From Ulva prolifera (taxonomy: Eukaryota; Chlorophyta; Ulvophyceae; Ulvales; Ulvaceae), in NCBI GenBank assembly GCA_023078555.1, contig CM041198.1, positions 11,661,874 through 11,725,873 of the forward strand: 64,000 nucleotides of DNA. Direction: 5' to 3'. The notes under the pieces were generated by a model, which was not told the DNA's origin, did no database searches, and saw nothing but the letters and a program-made list of their open reading frames with translations. Below, in pieces: positions 44,529 through 57,163 of this stretch. Each line of letters begins with the position of its first letter. Position 1 is the stretch's first letter. Both the position numbers and the translations under genes were made by a program.

Positions 44529-45790
44529 CGGGGCTTCTTTGTGGCAGGCCCTAATTCATCACATGTTTGATTGATGTATCTGGAGGCAAGGGCCGAAGAA
44601 GTGCAGCGTCACGGCCAAATGAACTGGTTTCTGGTCAATGTTTACGGGGATCTCATCAGCTTAATGACCACAAGTGCAAGAAGGTTTCCTCTGCATGTGA
44701 GCTACCACTTGCCCATCCACAGTGGCAGCGCGAATCCGCTTGGGAGACACGAGCAGTACTGCGCTACCAAAGCCTTGCGCTTATCGACTGGTGTGTAAGC
44801 AGCCTCGATTTGGTGCGTAGCATATACAATTTTCCCGTGCGGGCTTTCTTCCTCTTCCGCTAGAAAGCGTTCCTGGCGCGGTGCGGCACATGTCTCCTCA
44901 GAGATGAAGGCGTCCTTGCACGGAGCTCCGCTGGGACAAAACTGCGGAGTAATCATGGTTTGCTTGTCAGATCTCATGCAGATGCGAAGTGGCATGGGTT
45001 TCTGTGCCGCGCTATCTAGCAGCCTGGCGTGAGATGCAAACGGATGCATCGAATTCAGTTGCCTTGATCGTGCTTTGATGTGTGATACTCCAGTCGTTGA
45101 TGCTGAAAGGACACACGCCTGCCCTCGGCTGAGGCCTCACTCAAACATTGAGACAGAGTACTTCCGTGACACCGGGACAGTCATGCTGCATGATGCCGCG
45201 CTCTTTGCCTTGTTAAACAAACCCACCACTGTTTCGGGCTGCCGCTGCCGGCCCAGTCAAAGCGGGCAGTCCTGTACTAGTCGCCACAACACCGGGAGGC
45301 ACACCTCCTACACAACACTCAGTAGGGTGCGCATGGGGAGCAGTTGCTGGCCATTGAGCGAGCCACGCTAGGCTGCCTCTGCAGCATCGTTGGAGGTTCT
45401 GACCTGACAGCGGGGTGCAGGTCGCGCGGGCCCTCCTGCCCCACCGCCATGGGGGTGCGGGCCCGAGGCACTGCACTGGGGACGTCACTTGCGCAGCTGC
45501 ACTAGCTGATCGTAGCGAAAGCGGTCTACCCTTGCATGGCAGCGCAGCTGTTGAGATGCAGGAGGTGCTGAATAGGCCGCCCATGAGTGGAGCGATTCCG
45601 TCCCGGACCTTGCCGCCTGCCCCGCCATTGTCGCGAACTGGTTGCTGCAAAGCTGCGCATGACGCAGTTCCGCTCACGCCGAATCCGACGTCCACGAGTC
45701 TGCCGTCTTGGAGGCGCTCTTGACGGCCACAGGCAGCTGCTCGACCAACATGGCGCAAGGAGCTCCCATGACGACTGCCTGACTGCACAG
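44529..45790. other. No confident gene
   Basis: Two overlapping frames look partly coding: a plus piece near 44571-44798 (MNWFLVNVYGDLISLMTTSA) and a minus frame 45049-44702 (KIVYATHQIEAAYTPVDKRK). They lie on opposite strands over the same bases, so at most one is real. No family seen for either. The GC-rich part up to the minisatellite opens long frames without content. Confidence 0.3.
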
Positions 45791-46045
45791 GGGCTGCATG
45801 GGGGCTGCATGGGGGCTGCACAGGGGCTGCATGGGGGCTGCACAGGGGCTGCGCAGGGGCTGCATGGGGGCTGCACAGGGGCTGCACAGGGGCTGCACAG
45901 GGGCTGCATGGGGGCTGCACAGGGGCTGCATGGGGGCTGCATGGGGGCTGCACGGGGGCTGCATGGGGGCCGCATGGGGGCTGCATGGGGGCTGCATGGG
46001 GGCTGCACAGGGGCTGCACAGGGGCTGCATGGGGGCTGCACAGGG
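45791..46045. repeat. 12-bp minisatellite, about 21 copies
   Basis: Tandem units of GGGGCTGCAYRG, alternating between GGGGCTGCATGG and GGGGCTGCACAG, with one GGGGCCGCATGG variant. The unit has no stop in any frame, so it opens several long false frames on both strands (PMQPPCSPHAA-type and GCMGAAWGLHG-type). Confidence 0.95.
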
Positions 46046-47987
46046 GCAGTCACCTGTGTCCAGTGACGGGTGTGTCCGAAATGAGTTCACCGTGTACACA
46101 AGACTATGCCTCGGCACAGCATTTCTGTCCCGCGCCAGCGATGACACTGCGCACGCAGCGATCTCCCCGAGACCCACTCCTCGATCTGCGAATCGCTGTG
46201 GGGCACCGCCAGCCAAAACCTGCTCATGGAGACATGGCGCCGCGTCATGTCGCAGTGTGGCCGCCATCGCGCTTTGGCGGTGGAACCGCACCTGAGCTGG
46301 CTCCCTCCAGGCCTTGGCCGCAGCCTCCCGGATCGCACAGCAGCAGCTCGTCCTTCACCGGTCACCATCTCCTCACCCGCGGCCTCGGCTCTACTCCCCC
46401 CCACCCCCCTTTCCCCCATGGCGCCCAGGCTCCCTTCCAAACACCCAAAACAACTGCTGGTCCTGCACACCCCGGCAACGCCGCCACGCTCGATGCATAA
46501 GCTCCTCTGGCCTCCCGCGATGTGCTCCCCTCGGGAGGAAGCGTGCCGCTGTCCCATACAGCAGCTCCACCCTGGCCTTGGATGTGCCTGCCCACGATGT
46601 CGGCGCCCTGGCGCCCTCCGCTGTAGCATGCGCCGCAGTTCACATGTGCTCTAGAGACCCCACTCTGGCTGTCATGGCCCTGGCCATGCCCTCCGTGCTC
46701 CAAGTTTTCTGCAGGTACTGCCATCCATCTAGCCGCACCACCTCTCGGAGATGAGGCCGACACATCGAGTGCTTGTATATTGCTGGGTTTGGGTGCCTGG
46801 GTGCCGGTACGCAGGGGGGGCCCTTTGTTTGGGTGCAGCCTCATTGCACACATATGTCATACAATCAGCTCTCGCATGGCGTGTGTGCATGTGTGAGTGA
46901 ATCTCTCAACACTGGCGAACGCAGCAACAAGTTGCAGTCACCAGCCTGACTCGGCCCCCTATCTAGGCACAACAAGCTTCAGCACGTGGCATTGATCTAT
47001 TCGCGAAAGATCGCAGAATGGTTCAGACCCCGGTTGTCAGTACACACTTCCCTGGGGTGCACATGGACAATGCCGGGCAAGAGTGGCAACCACCAAAGTC
47101 CCAACAGGGGCGTGCGAGGGAGTGGCCGTCACCTGTCAGCAGCTGGGTAGGGCACAACGTGCAATGTAATCGCATCGAATTCTGGCTCCTTGTTCTCTGG
47201 CGGGATACAGTGCGGAGAGCACTGCATTCCGCAGGCTCAGGGCCTGTTATGCAGAATGTGTCGATCTGTGGTGTCGCCCATCGGCACTGCGTCAAGGGTG
47301 TGTTTGCGGAAGACACGCAACTAGAGCCCTACAATGTCTGCAACATCTGTGTTGGCTTGCCGGCTACACGCATGTCATGTTCCCGATCACAAAGTTCCTG
47401 CTCTGGTGCTGCTCCTGTGTATTGCAGCACCGGCCCGCAGTACCACACCGCTACGCCCCCGGGCCTCGCACATATGCCTCCCTCTGCATGGTGATCCCGT
47501 GTCTGGCTGCACACGGCCCTGGCAGCGTGTCTCACCTAGCCGTGCAGGGACGCTGTTCTGGTGCCCCCCTCTCGTCTGCTGCCATCCCTCAGCCCTTGCG
47601 TGTGCCACAACATTGCCCCCGGCGTTCGTGCATGCCCACAGTCCCACCCTTGCGTAATGTGCTGCCTGCCGTGATCGTTGATCACTCGCCACAGAAAGTA
47701 TGTATCTTCCAGCGCTCATCGTGTATGCCTCAGCTGATGCGACCATGCATCTTGACTGAGCGACAGGACGAGCAGGCTGCTGTGCAGCAGGCCGGATGGG
47801 GTTGCAGTCAGCAGCATTGAGGTCAAGATGCGCTTGTCGAACGAGGCCCTGCCAGATTGTTGTTGAAGTCGCGTGCTACAAGTTGCATGACATGTATGGT
47901 CGCAATTGCAAAGCTCCAAGGCATGCAGGAGTTGCGCAATCATAACAAAATAATCTCTCCGTTGCCATAATTATACCGACATCGTCT
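46046..47987. other. Gene-poor stretch before the WDR26-like gene
   Basis: Several Pro-rich open frames of 100-180 codons exist on both strands, but they overlap each other and show no domain or exon-like make-up. Nothing could be assigned with support. Confidence 0.4.
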
Positions 47988-50547
47988 ATGGACGCTGATC
48001 ACGAACTTTGCGCGACTTACGTCGACGCTGAATCCCCCCTCATCAAGAGGGCCGAGCTCATTCGGCTGCTGTGTCAGTCATTAAGAGAGCTGGGCTACCC
48101 ACAAATTTCAGAAGAGCTCACACGCCTATCCTCGTATACCTGCGAAGCCCGTAGCATCACAGATCTCCGTACCAATGTGTTGGAGGGGAATTGGCTTGCA
48201 GCAGTGTCATGCCTGGAGGAGTCGTCGCTGGACTGCCAGCTAAGCAGTGATCAGATCAATCAAATCAAATTTATTCTCTTGCGACAGTATGCTCTTGAGG
48301 TATGAGGCTCTCCCGCTGGCTTCACTCACCTGCGGTCCACATCTTTGCCACAGTTTTGCATACTGCAGACCATCGCCACGGACGGCGATTACATGGCTGC
48401 CCTGGATGTCATGCGCAACAAAATCCAGCCTCTTGGGGTATGTCAAGACAGCTTGCATACCTTGGCAGGGTGTCTCATCTGTGAAACACAGAATGAGATG
48501 AAGAGCGTGGTACATTGGGACGGGCCGAACGTCCAGGGCCGTCAGTCGACACTGCGAGAACTGCAGGTGCGGTCACCGCCAGGTGTATTCTGTACAGATT
48601 GTCACATTCTGCAGCGGAAAGGCTAGCTTTTATGCCACAATCGCGTCTGCCTGTGCAGACATTTATTCCCCCCGATGTGATGCTTCCTGAGGGCAGGCTG
48701 ATCACGCTCATCAAGCAGGCTTTGAGCGCTCAGCGGATGCATACCGCCTGTTATGACAACGTAGAGTCTGAACTGTCACTGTTCGCAGACTTCCGTGCAA
48801 CTCCGGAATGCCTCCCCACAAAGTGCACACAGGTACTCACGGGGCACTGTGATCAAGTTTGGGGGGCTACATTCTCACCAGATGGTAGCTGGGTGGCAAG
48901 CGCTGGACTTGATGGGAAGCTGGGGCTGTGGAAGGTGATTGGCCACGCTGTTGACAGTGCCTGATGGCACCCTTTCAATTCTATCGTAGCGGATTGCAAT
49001 TGGGAGCCTAAGACGCCAGCAACTGTGGCTTTGGCATTAGCTCCTACATCATCAAATTACACGGCCTGTGACAATGTAGGTGGACAAAGAGGCAAGGTCT
49101 CTCGCTGCACATTCGTCTTTCCCTGTTGCGGCTGGCGCGGTGCTTACTATTGTGTGGACCCCAGACTCTCGGCACGTCATCGCAGCATGCGAAACTGATG
49201 ATGGATCACCGCGCTCTTCCGATGTCTGCATCAAGATTTGCCGCATTAGTGGTGGCCAAGACGGCACAGACGCCAGGATCATGGATGTGGAGATGCAAGC
49301 CGGCCCACTGAGGGCGATGTGCTGCTCAACAGATGGGAAGTATCTGTACAGGATTGATACGGATCAAAACTTGGTTCGTTTTCGGTGACTGGGCCACTGC
49401 CTCGCTGTCGACATGTTGTCTCATTGAGACCAACTCCACTGCTGCACCATGGTGTATCACCAAGATGCTGTGCCCACGGTTGGGCACATGTGTGCCTCAA
49501 GCCTGGAGCTGCTTTCATGTGATGATTCTTGGACAACCGGAGACACCCATGGCAAAACATCATTCCGCATGCAACATCATTCTGCATGCGACTCCCGGCT
49601 GATACCTGTGACGCTATGCAGTCTATTGAGAGCTTGCCTTTGGCGGAATCGGCCAGCGCTGAGCGATTTTGGCAAAGCTTCCGGCCAGGCAAAATGCTAG
49701 ACATTGCAGCATCACCTAATGGTCGATGGCTGGCAGTTTCGTTTGGACACAATGTCAAGATATACAGTGTGATGATGATGATGAGCTTGAACTGTTCGCC
49801 TGACATGGCGAATGCGGTGGTGCGCATGCTGCTTGCAGTCCATGTGTTCATCAGTGCATGCGCCTGAGTGGCGGCAGTTTTGCAACACACAATGTGCACC
49901 GTCACTAATCATCCATCGCCCGGCCCCTGTGTATGTATGCATGCCGTATGCTTTTGCCGCATGCATTGTCATTGGCGCACAGAGTTGGGGGACAGCGACG
50001 TTCCTACTCTGCTCCGTATTCTGAGCTGTAGATGCAAATGCTCTTGATCACGAGCTCATCAAGTATCCCTGGTGTGTCTATGCAGGTGGCGACTTATATG
50101 CCACAGCACAGTGCCATGAACGTGACCTTCTCCAGTGACAGTCAGTACCTGCTGATGGACTTCAAAGACCGGTCTCTGGCTGTGTGTCAGCTTAAGGCGA
50201 CACACCCAGGCACCCACACAGACGCCCGGGCACTCTCTGGGTGTGTCATGACCGTGAGCCTGACATGCGAGCATTTGCTGCGGCCGCCTGTGGCCGTGGC
50301 AGAAGAGGAGGGCCTCAAGCTGCGGCCGTCTTTCGGCGGCCGCAACGGGGCGTTCATCTGCCAAGGCTCTGAGAAAGGCTGCGTGCTGTTGTGGCACTGG
50401 CCAACGCAGACATCTCTAGATCGCCTCACTGGGCACCGACAGGCTGTGAACACCGTCACGTGGAGCCCAGTGGACCCTCACATGCTGGTGTCCGCATCGG
50501 ATGACACCACACTTAGAGTGTGGACGTCTGCACGCACGTCCGGGTAG
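47988..50547 (+). CDS. WDR26/GID7-like CTLH-complex WD40 protein
   Basis: Scaffold subunit of the CTLH/GID ubiquitin ligase. Exon 1 (47988-48299) carries a LisH-like helix pair (IRLLCQSLRELGYPQISEEL) and the start of CTLH (NVLEGNWLAAVSCLEES). Exon 2 (48354-48566) holds DGDYMAALDVMRNKIQPLG and HTLAGCLIC. Exon 3 (48659-48934) has IPPDVMLPEGRLITLIKQAL, then the first WD40 blade LTGHCDQVWGATFSPDGSWV. Exon 4 starts at 49080 (VLTIVWTPDSRHVIAACETD). Later blades are RPGKMLDIAASPNGRWLAVS, MNVTFSSDSQYLLMDFKDRS and the last GHRQAVNTVTWSPVDPHMLVSASDDTTLRVW. This order is that of WDR26. A non-propeller stretch of about 45 codons (50200-50330) may be an unspliced intron. Blade 2 is degenerate. Confidence 0.85.
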
Positions 50548-50635
50548 AGCCAAAGCCCTGGCTGAGCTCCTTGTTTGTACTTTTCAGGACCTGCTTGTTG
50601 CATTTTCTGCGGCCGTGGGCCTCGTAGAGGTCTGC

Positions 50636-50640
50636 TGTAA
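50636..50640 (+). terminator. TGTAA polyadenylation signal of the WDR26-like gene
   Basis: TGTAA 90 bases after the stop, same orientation. Confidence 0.5.
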
Positions 50641-53481
50641 CTATGTGTGATCGCTGCGCATTGTAGGTCCGTTCTGTCCCGAAAGCTTCGGTTCTCCGTG
50701 CTATCTGATTTCGTCGCTGTCTGCCAAGCGATGTGGCAGAAGCCTCTCACTCATGGCGCCCTGCTGAATCATCACGACTCTCTAGCTGGGTGGAATCAGT
50801 GCCCACAGCATGGTTCGTATGCTTCACCGTCTGATCGGCCCGCTTATGTTTACCATTTTAGTGGCAGGATGCATGATGTTCGACATGCACGGCACAAAAA
50901 CTTCCAATAGGGCGCATGTACGAACTCCAACTGAATCTCATGCTATACACACTGTGAGATCAGCGCTGCGTGGCAGATCAGCGCTGCATGGCACGGTAGC
51001 TTGCTGACAATAGACCATGGCAACCAAGATGTCCACACAGGATCTACAGAGCATGGCGCTGTCCCTAGAGACAGTGCCTGCCATCTACACTGTCACAGAA
51101 AGGTTCGGAGTCTCTCATTTGCTGGACTTGCGCCGAGCAAGCCACCAACAGCATGGGACTGGAATCAACGGCATCAGCCCCTCGCCTCCTGAAAGCACAC
51201 CCAGCGGGCAGTGAGGACACCTGTGCTGACATCTGATGCCGCACACCTGTAGACCATCGCGTCTGAAGTGGGTGGTGCACACCTCAGACACCGCCGATCA
51301 CAGCGCACATGTACATATCATGGACTTCAGCACCCTTGCCATCACTTTGAAAGACTGCACACCTTGCAGCCGATGAGTCTGCCGCAGGGGCTCCTGAGCG
51401 CCGAAGCGAATCCTAAGCCATCTGTGGAAGAGTCCGAAAGCAAAATGGCGGACACCGAAGAAGAACGGCGCTAGGCGGCCAGAGCGGGACAACTCGCCGC
51501 TCAGGCCTAATGGCCAGTGAGCGGCAGGTCCATGTGTAGAAGTAGATGCCATGGAATGCTGCCGTGGGATTTGCATGGACCCTGTGGGTTGCCTGATGAA
51601 TCGTTCCCCCTGGATGAAAGGCGGCAGCGCCGGTGGCTCATTACCTCATTGTCGGGCACATTGCCTCACATGCTTGATGCACTCCAACCAGAAGCTCGCC
51701 AGGAGCTGGAGCTACTAGCAGAGGCAAAGGCGGTGCTCTGCCATAAGGCTGTCAGAGGGGAATATCTGAAGAAAGATGCCAACAACAGTCACCGGCATTG
51801 ATGACTGTACCCGTACCAAGGTGTACACCAACCACACCAGGGCCGGGGCAGTCTGTGACAGCTTCTCATTTGTGAGCATGTGGCCGCTCTTGGGCCTTTG
51901 GCCGTCTAAAGCTCTGGTACAACGCTCCCGGAGGGCTGTATTCAGTACCCTGCGATTCTCAATCTCTTGACAAACTTGTTATACCACTTCTGGGACCTGC
52001 TGAAGCGTTGACCGTCACCAGCATGCACTGGGCAGGCGTGGCCATGACAAGTCGAGGCCGCGGGGCCCGGGCGCGGGGCCGGCAGCTACCCGGCGTCACC
52101 GTGGTGCAAGGGCTTCAGACTCAGTCTCAGCTTGAAAAACTTTCCTGCCCCCGTGCAGTTCAGCTCGGCATACTGCAGTCAAGCTCTGATATCCCTGATC
52201 GGCAACTCTTTCAACGAGAGATACGATGAGGCGCGCTCGTGTAGAGCAGCCTGACTTACCGGAGTTCATAGTTGCACGGTCCATGAGGTCAACGGCGGAA
52301 TTCATAAGATAGATGAAGGAGGAGAAACCGAGCGAGGCTGCAAGCAGGAGGCAGCTGTCGAAGGGGTGCGATTTCATCGCAGTGACTGTGCTTGCTATGG
52401 GAAAGCACTGTATCACATGCTGGTCTGTGCAAGGTGTGTAGTTGCGTGAAGGCAGCCAAGAAGTCATCCGAGTTGAAGCAAACTCTCTCGGCAAGCAGCT
52501 CATTTTTGTCTGGCTTGCCATGCTTTGCTGGGGTTGCAGATGGGCAGTGCGTGTCAGCGACACAGCTGAAAGAGGCCTTGCTGGCGTGTAAAGAGGCATA
52601 TGCTTTGCTCCCGCGACAGTCCAGGTGCCTAATCAAATCACAACTGCCAATGCCCTCTCTGCGATTACACTGGCCTGTCGTGTGTTGTCCAAGGTCAGCT
52701 CCGAAGCAGACCTGCGCAGGCTCCAGCGCCTTTTTCGCGATTAGTAGGTTTGGTCTGCAATCACAGCGGCGTTGCCGGCCATGGACGCCATGACCCAAGA
52801 TATGGCATCAGCCAGTCAAAGCAAGGCTAATATCCGTTGAACAGAAAACTTGCTGATTGCAGGTATGCACAGAGCCGGAGGCGAATTATAGACATGCATC
52901 TTCAGCGAGTGGATGAGCTTGAACGTGAGAACGACAGCCAGCATGACTTGTGCACATGGATGGAAAAGCTGCACATGTAGGCCAGTCGCAGGTTTGTTTG
53001 AACTTACACATCTATAGTTCCTACACCAAAATTTTGCTAGATTCTGCCGTATGCAGGCGATGTTTGTGCTGACGCCGGTGTGTATCCAACAAGGGGACGC
53101 GGGTCGTGCCCACCACGTAACTGTGCGCTAATGCACGGTTACTAGTCCAGTGTATGGTCCCACTATAGCAAGGACGCACCATGGGAATTTCACACTGACA
53201 TGCAGGCGCGCATGTATGAGTAGTTCAAGGGGGCGCGACCAAACGGAGCTGTGTTGGGGCCAATAAAGACACATCATCCCCTGGAAATTGCTGCAGGGGA
53301 ACGTCGCAGATAAGAGAGTGTGGCGACATCGTGATGCACAGCTGCCTTTGCAATCATCGGTGTGGCCTGGGGGAAGTGATCTGCTATCCATGTCGGGCAT
53401 TGGACAATCAGGGGGCCAAGGTAGAACGTCGCAGCTGTGATTTCCTCGCCAGGGTCCATGTCCGTAGCCAGAGAAAATGTT
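50641..53481. other. Unresolved stretch with coding-like pieces on both strands
   Basis: On the plus strand: a piece starting 51017 (LQSMALSLETVPAIYTVTER), HTSDTADHSAHVHIMDFSTL near 51275, ERRQRRWLITSLSGTLPHML with EARQELELLAEAKAVL near 51630-51750, SATQLKEALLACKEAYALL near 52555-52610, NALSAITLACRVLSKVSSEA with DLRRLQRLFRD and stop near 52655-52745, and RRIIDMHLQRVDELERENDS near 52880-52940. On the minus strand: SHPFDSCLLLAASLGFSSFI near 52375-52310, followed by a strong GTAAGT donor (about 52259). There may be one plus gene and one minus gene overlapping or interleaved. I could not build a consistent model or name a family. Confidence 0.35.
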
Positions 53482-53702
53482 TCAAGCCTTCTTAAACCTT
53501 TCCATTTCTTCATGTTGATTATGGGCTATTTCCCGTGGAAGGCAGAAGAGGTAGTTGAACACAAACATCGTCGACATAGTCATGATCAAAGGCTGCACGC
53601 TGCCTTGATCAATCATATTCTTCTTATAAGCGCGAATACTTGCCTCGGCATTCGTTCTCCAGTTCGCGATATCGAAATGCTTATGGGCAAGCTCAGGAAG
53701 AT
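53482..53702 (-). CDS. Small mitochondrial-type membrane protein, last exon
   Basis: An exon starting after an ATGCAG acceptor (53703) reads LPELAHKHFDIANWRTNAEA, then SIRAYKKNMIDQGSVQPLIM and TMSTMFVFNYLFCLPREIAH, ending EEMERFKKA and the stop. One short membrane helix flanked by an NAE-type helix and a charged end is the pattern of small respiratory-chain or ATP synthase membrane subunits of plants and algae. The exact subunit was not recognised. The first exon is missing; a candidate Met lies near 53850 on the minus strand. The DUF3531-like gene starts about 670 bases away in divergent orientation. Confidence 0.5.
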
Positions 53703-54375
53703 CTGCATGTCAGACCTCAGCAGTGAAGTCACCAGGGGTGCAAAGAACATCAACACACGTCATCACATCGACAAGTTGCCATGACCAGATGCCAAAACAT
53801 GCCATTTCAAATGCCGGGGTGCCTGTCATGGGTGTGGACACCATGTCAGCCGTTCACAGTCGAGCGTACCGCCCATCTTCTTGTGGGACGCCGACCGACA
53901 AAACGAAACAACATTTTGCAACGAAATCATGGCTTGTTTGACCGGCTTCAAACAGCTGGCAGCGTGACCAGTATCACTCTTTACCGGCCTCCACGGACAC
54001 AGACGCACTGTATTCACACAGATGATAGCTACACGATCTGTACTCAGGCTGCCATCAGACGATTACATTCTTGGAAAACTATAATTCACCACGATTTCAT
54101 TACGCCATCGTATGTCTGTGCGGACACCTGTGGAAGCACACTACAGTGCGGTCTAACGGCAGCCGTGTGTGGATTCTCTTGTTGCTCATGCATGTTGACA
54201 CGCGCGCGTCTACAAAGCACGACAGTCCCGCAGCCACACTTCGTCACGCAATCAACATCGGGCGACAAGTGAACATACATGGGCCACAGCTGCGCTGTCT
54301 CAGCGGTCGTATTGTCGATTTTCTTCCGTGGTCTGAATTGACATTAGATCAGGTGATCGGAAGGAACGTGCAGCC

Positions 54376-56707
54376 ATGTTGCCGACAGTCCGACACCTGT
54401 CTTGCCGCGTCTCCTTGAGACGTGGCGCCCGCAGGCTTAGGTCTACTCCGGAAATAGGAGAATTCGGTCCGCCTCCACCGCCTGTACCGGATATCGCATC
54501 CGACGGCAAGGGCGCATACGACCTAGCCGACGATGGAAAGCCTATGTGGCTAAAGTGCGATGCCTTTCTTCACCTGCCCCAGCCATGAGATTGGTCAGAT
54601 GGACGGGGGCCTGGCTGAAAGGTGTCCAGACATGCTCAAATTGGTGCTGTTAAGCGTCACATGACTGTGACGGATTGGGTGGGATCCAGGGACCTAGAGC
54701 GGGATGCGGACTTTGATCCTGACGTAAAGAAACTGCTGGAGCAGAGTGGAGGCAGCCTGGACGCAGTTCGAGATCGCATGACCGACTACGTAGAAAATAC
54801 AGATGACACAGTGTATCGATCGAAGACTGGTCGGCCAGAGCCAGTTCAAGTAGCATTCCGAGAATACGACCCAGCAGCTGTGTATGTGCGGCCCAGAACA
54901 ACTGGCACACGGCACTCAAACACCTGCTTCAAGCATCTTAGATGACAAGCGGCAGTTTTTCATGGCTTGTAGCATCCGAAAGGAGTAATTTCTTGCAGTT
55001 TTGGCTGGAGATGTATACAAGGCCATCTGATGAGGAGTTAGAGACACTGGAGCAAGCGATAGGCAGCTGGTTCATTGTGGGGAAGCTTGGTGGCTTTAAT
55101 TCTACAAATCTCCAGGTGTGAAGCCCGGAATGTAGCAGTTTGTGCGGCGAGAACATGATGCTTCTTGATATGGCTGGACGCTGTCATCAGAAGCGCTATT
55201 AGCCATACGTCTGCCCCTGCTTGGGGGATGCTTTGGGGGAGGCATTTGAAGCAGATGCATCACGAGTTGCAGCACTGACATGCCTCTGGGCTCGGACATG
55301 TCTGGGCCTCCATGGCAGAGTCAAGGCCGTCGCCTGTTAGCTGCTCCCATGTTTGACCAGCCCATGCCCAGCTCGAAGTGCATACCTGTGTGGCCCCACC
55401 TGCATGTGCTCTGCTCTGACAGAGGTGGGAGATCAAACTCAGTCTGTCCAGACGGATGGTGATCTAGCGCTCCTTTGTTCCACCCCTCATGATGGACATT
55501 GGGCAAGCTTTTCAACGCTTGGTGTCCTCATTGGCCACCGTTATTGCTCCGAGTCCTCCGCCACATTCCACGCATGCTGCCAGCTCCTTCACCGTCTGTA
55601 CCCTGAAAGGGTCCCTGCCGGGTCAATGTGCAACCTCACATGCGATCAGGACAATCAACACTTGCACATTGCACACACATACGATGACTACATGCTGTGG
55701 TGTGTTGGTCACAGGGACCATGCGATACTTGCACTGTGGATTGCGTTCATGCAGGTCCACACAGCAGCGACAAACGAAGTGTCTTTTTTGCCATATGAGG
55801 TAAGGCCACGGGAAGAGATCAAGTCTTACTACCATGAATTAGGAGCGCTGGAGTGCAATGGCAGCTGGCTGCGATTTCGGTGTGAACCCGTGTGTACTTG
55901 ATTGCTGCAACCTGCGTTCAACATGGGCCAAGCATGCGCCGAAAAAACCTTTTTCGTGGCACACGCTGCTTGTCAGCGACATGTGTATCATTGTATCCAC
56001 TGGTTCAGCATGTACCAATTCCGTGGTTCCTGCTACATGGCTGTGCATTTGATGCCTGATAGTTCACATGTGCCTCCTTCATTCCCTACGTGGCGCATGC
56101 CCACCTTGAAGCTGGTTTTGCAGGGCTGACCTGGGTACCGGAGACGAGCTGGGTCTCGATGTGTTGATCAACATGCTATCAGGTTGTAGTGAGGATTTCG
56201 TTGGCATAAAGCAGCTAATCGTGGGTGGGGAAAATGAAGATTGGCCAGTCGACGACGAGATGAAACCAGAGGTATGCCACACTCTCAAGCCATTGCCCAT
56301 CGCTCAAGTGCAGTGACGCACGAATGATTACAGTCATCATTTTGTGAGATGCAAGCGTAGACACCGAAGCTTGCTGCTCAGCTTACAGGTCCATTGTGGG
56401 GACCTGAGCACCATTTCTCTTTCACCTTCCGTTGTGGAGAACCAGTCAACACCTTGTGCAAGATGTCTGAACCCCAACAAATGACGAAACTTTCGGTGCG
56501 GTGCAGATGGCAATCAGTCCTATGAGGGTGATGGGGCAAGATGGTGACACCGTCATGGATGGCTTAGGCGGAGACCCAGACGACGAGTCTGATCGAGAAG
56601 AGGAGATGCAGGCCATGCTTGATGAAATAGAAAGGGAACATCCGGATAAGTATCAACAACTGCAAGGCCTCGATAGTCAGTTGCGACAGTTTGGGATGGA
56701 CAAGTAG
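54376..56707 (+). CDS. DUF3531-like plastid protein
   Basis: Plant- and alga-type protein of unknown function. Exon 1 begins at 54376 with a basic leader (MLPTVRHLSCRVSLRRGARR), probably a transit peptide. Exon 2 (about 54630-54880) has DWVGSRDLERDADFDPDVKK and PVQVAFREYDPA. Exon 3 (from about 54998) has FWLEMYTRPSDEELETLEQA and IGSWFIVGKLGGFNSTNLQ. A further exon (55790-55880) has IKSYYHELGALECNGSWLRF. A phase-2 join leads to RADLGTGDELGLDVLINMLS, then EDFVGIKQLIVGGENEDWPV. The last exon from 56507 reads MAISPMRVMGQDGDTVMDGL, an acidic stretch and the stop at 56705. The FW..MY.RPSDEEL and DLGT..EL.LDVLIN blocks recall plant DUF3531 proteins, cited from memory. The part between 55120 and 55790 may contain another exon. 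Confidence 0.7.
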
Positions 56708-57163
56708 CCCTTATACCTACGATTGCTTTCCCGGGCAATGATCATATTGCAGCTCCAGCGGTGTTACATGTATATTAAGCGTGCAGCCGCATGTCTGGTT
56801 TACCATCTAAGGCGTTTTCCCGTCAGGTGCTCCCCGGCTGCCATCATGCATGCGACCCGTTTTCGCTACAAGTCGCCACTGTTCGCTCATACTCTGTCAC
56901 GCTCACGAGCTTCCTGCCGCGCTCGGCAACATTACAATGGGACACTCGATGGCTCGCAGCCAGTGGTTTGGCCACTACTGGACCGCTTTGGTTGGATGTG
57001 TGGGGATCTTCGATGCTGCGTAAGGCTACACTGGAATCGAATTGTGCGTAATGGATGCACAGGGGGCACCTCGCTCGTTGATTGTTTATCCGGGTCGTTT
57101 TGCGATGGCGGGATGATTAGCTCGTGAGCTACCTGACGCCCTAGAAACTTAAGCGTCCTGGCC

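Noticed and set aside
45213..46295. Long Pro/Cys/His-rich frames on both strands
   Set aside because: They arise from a 12-bp repeat unit without stops; no composition, domain or splice support for a protein.
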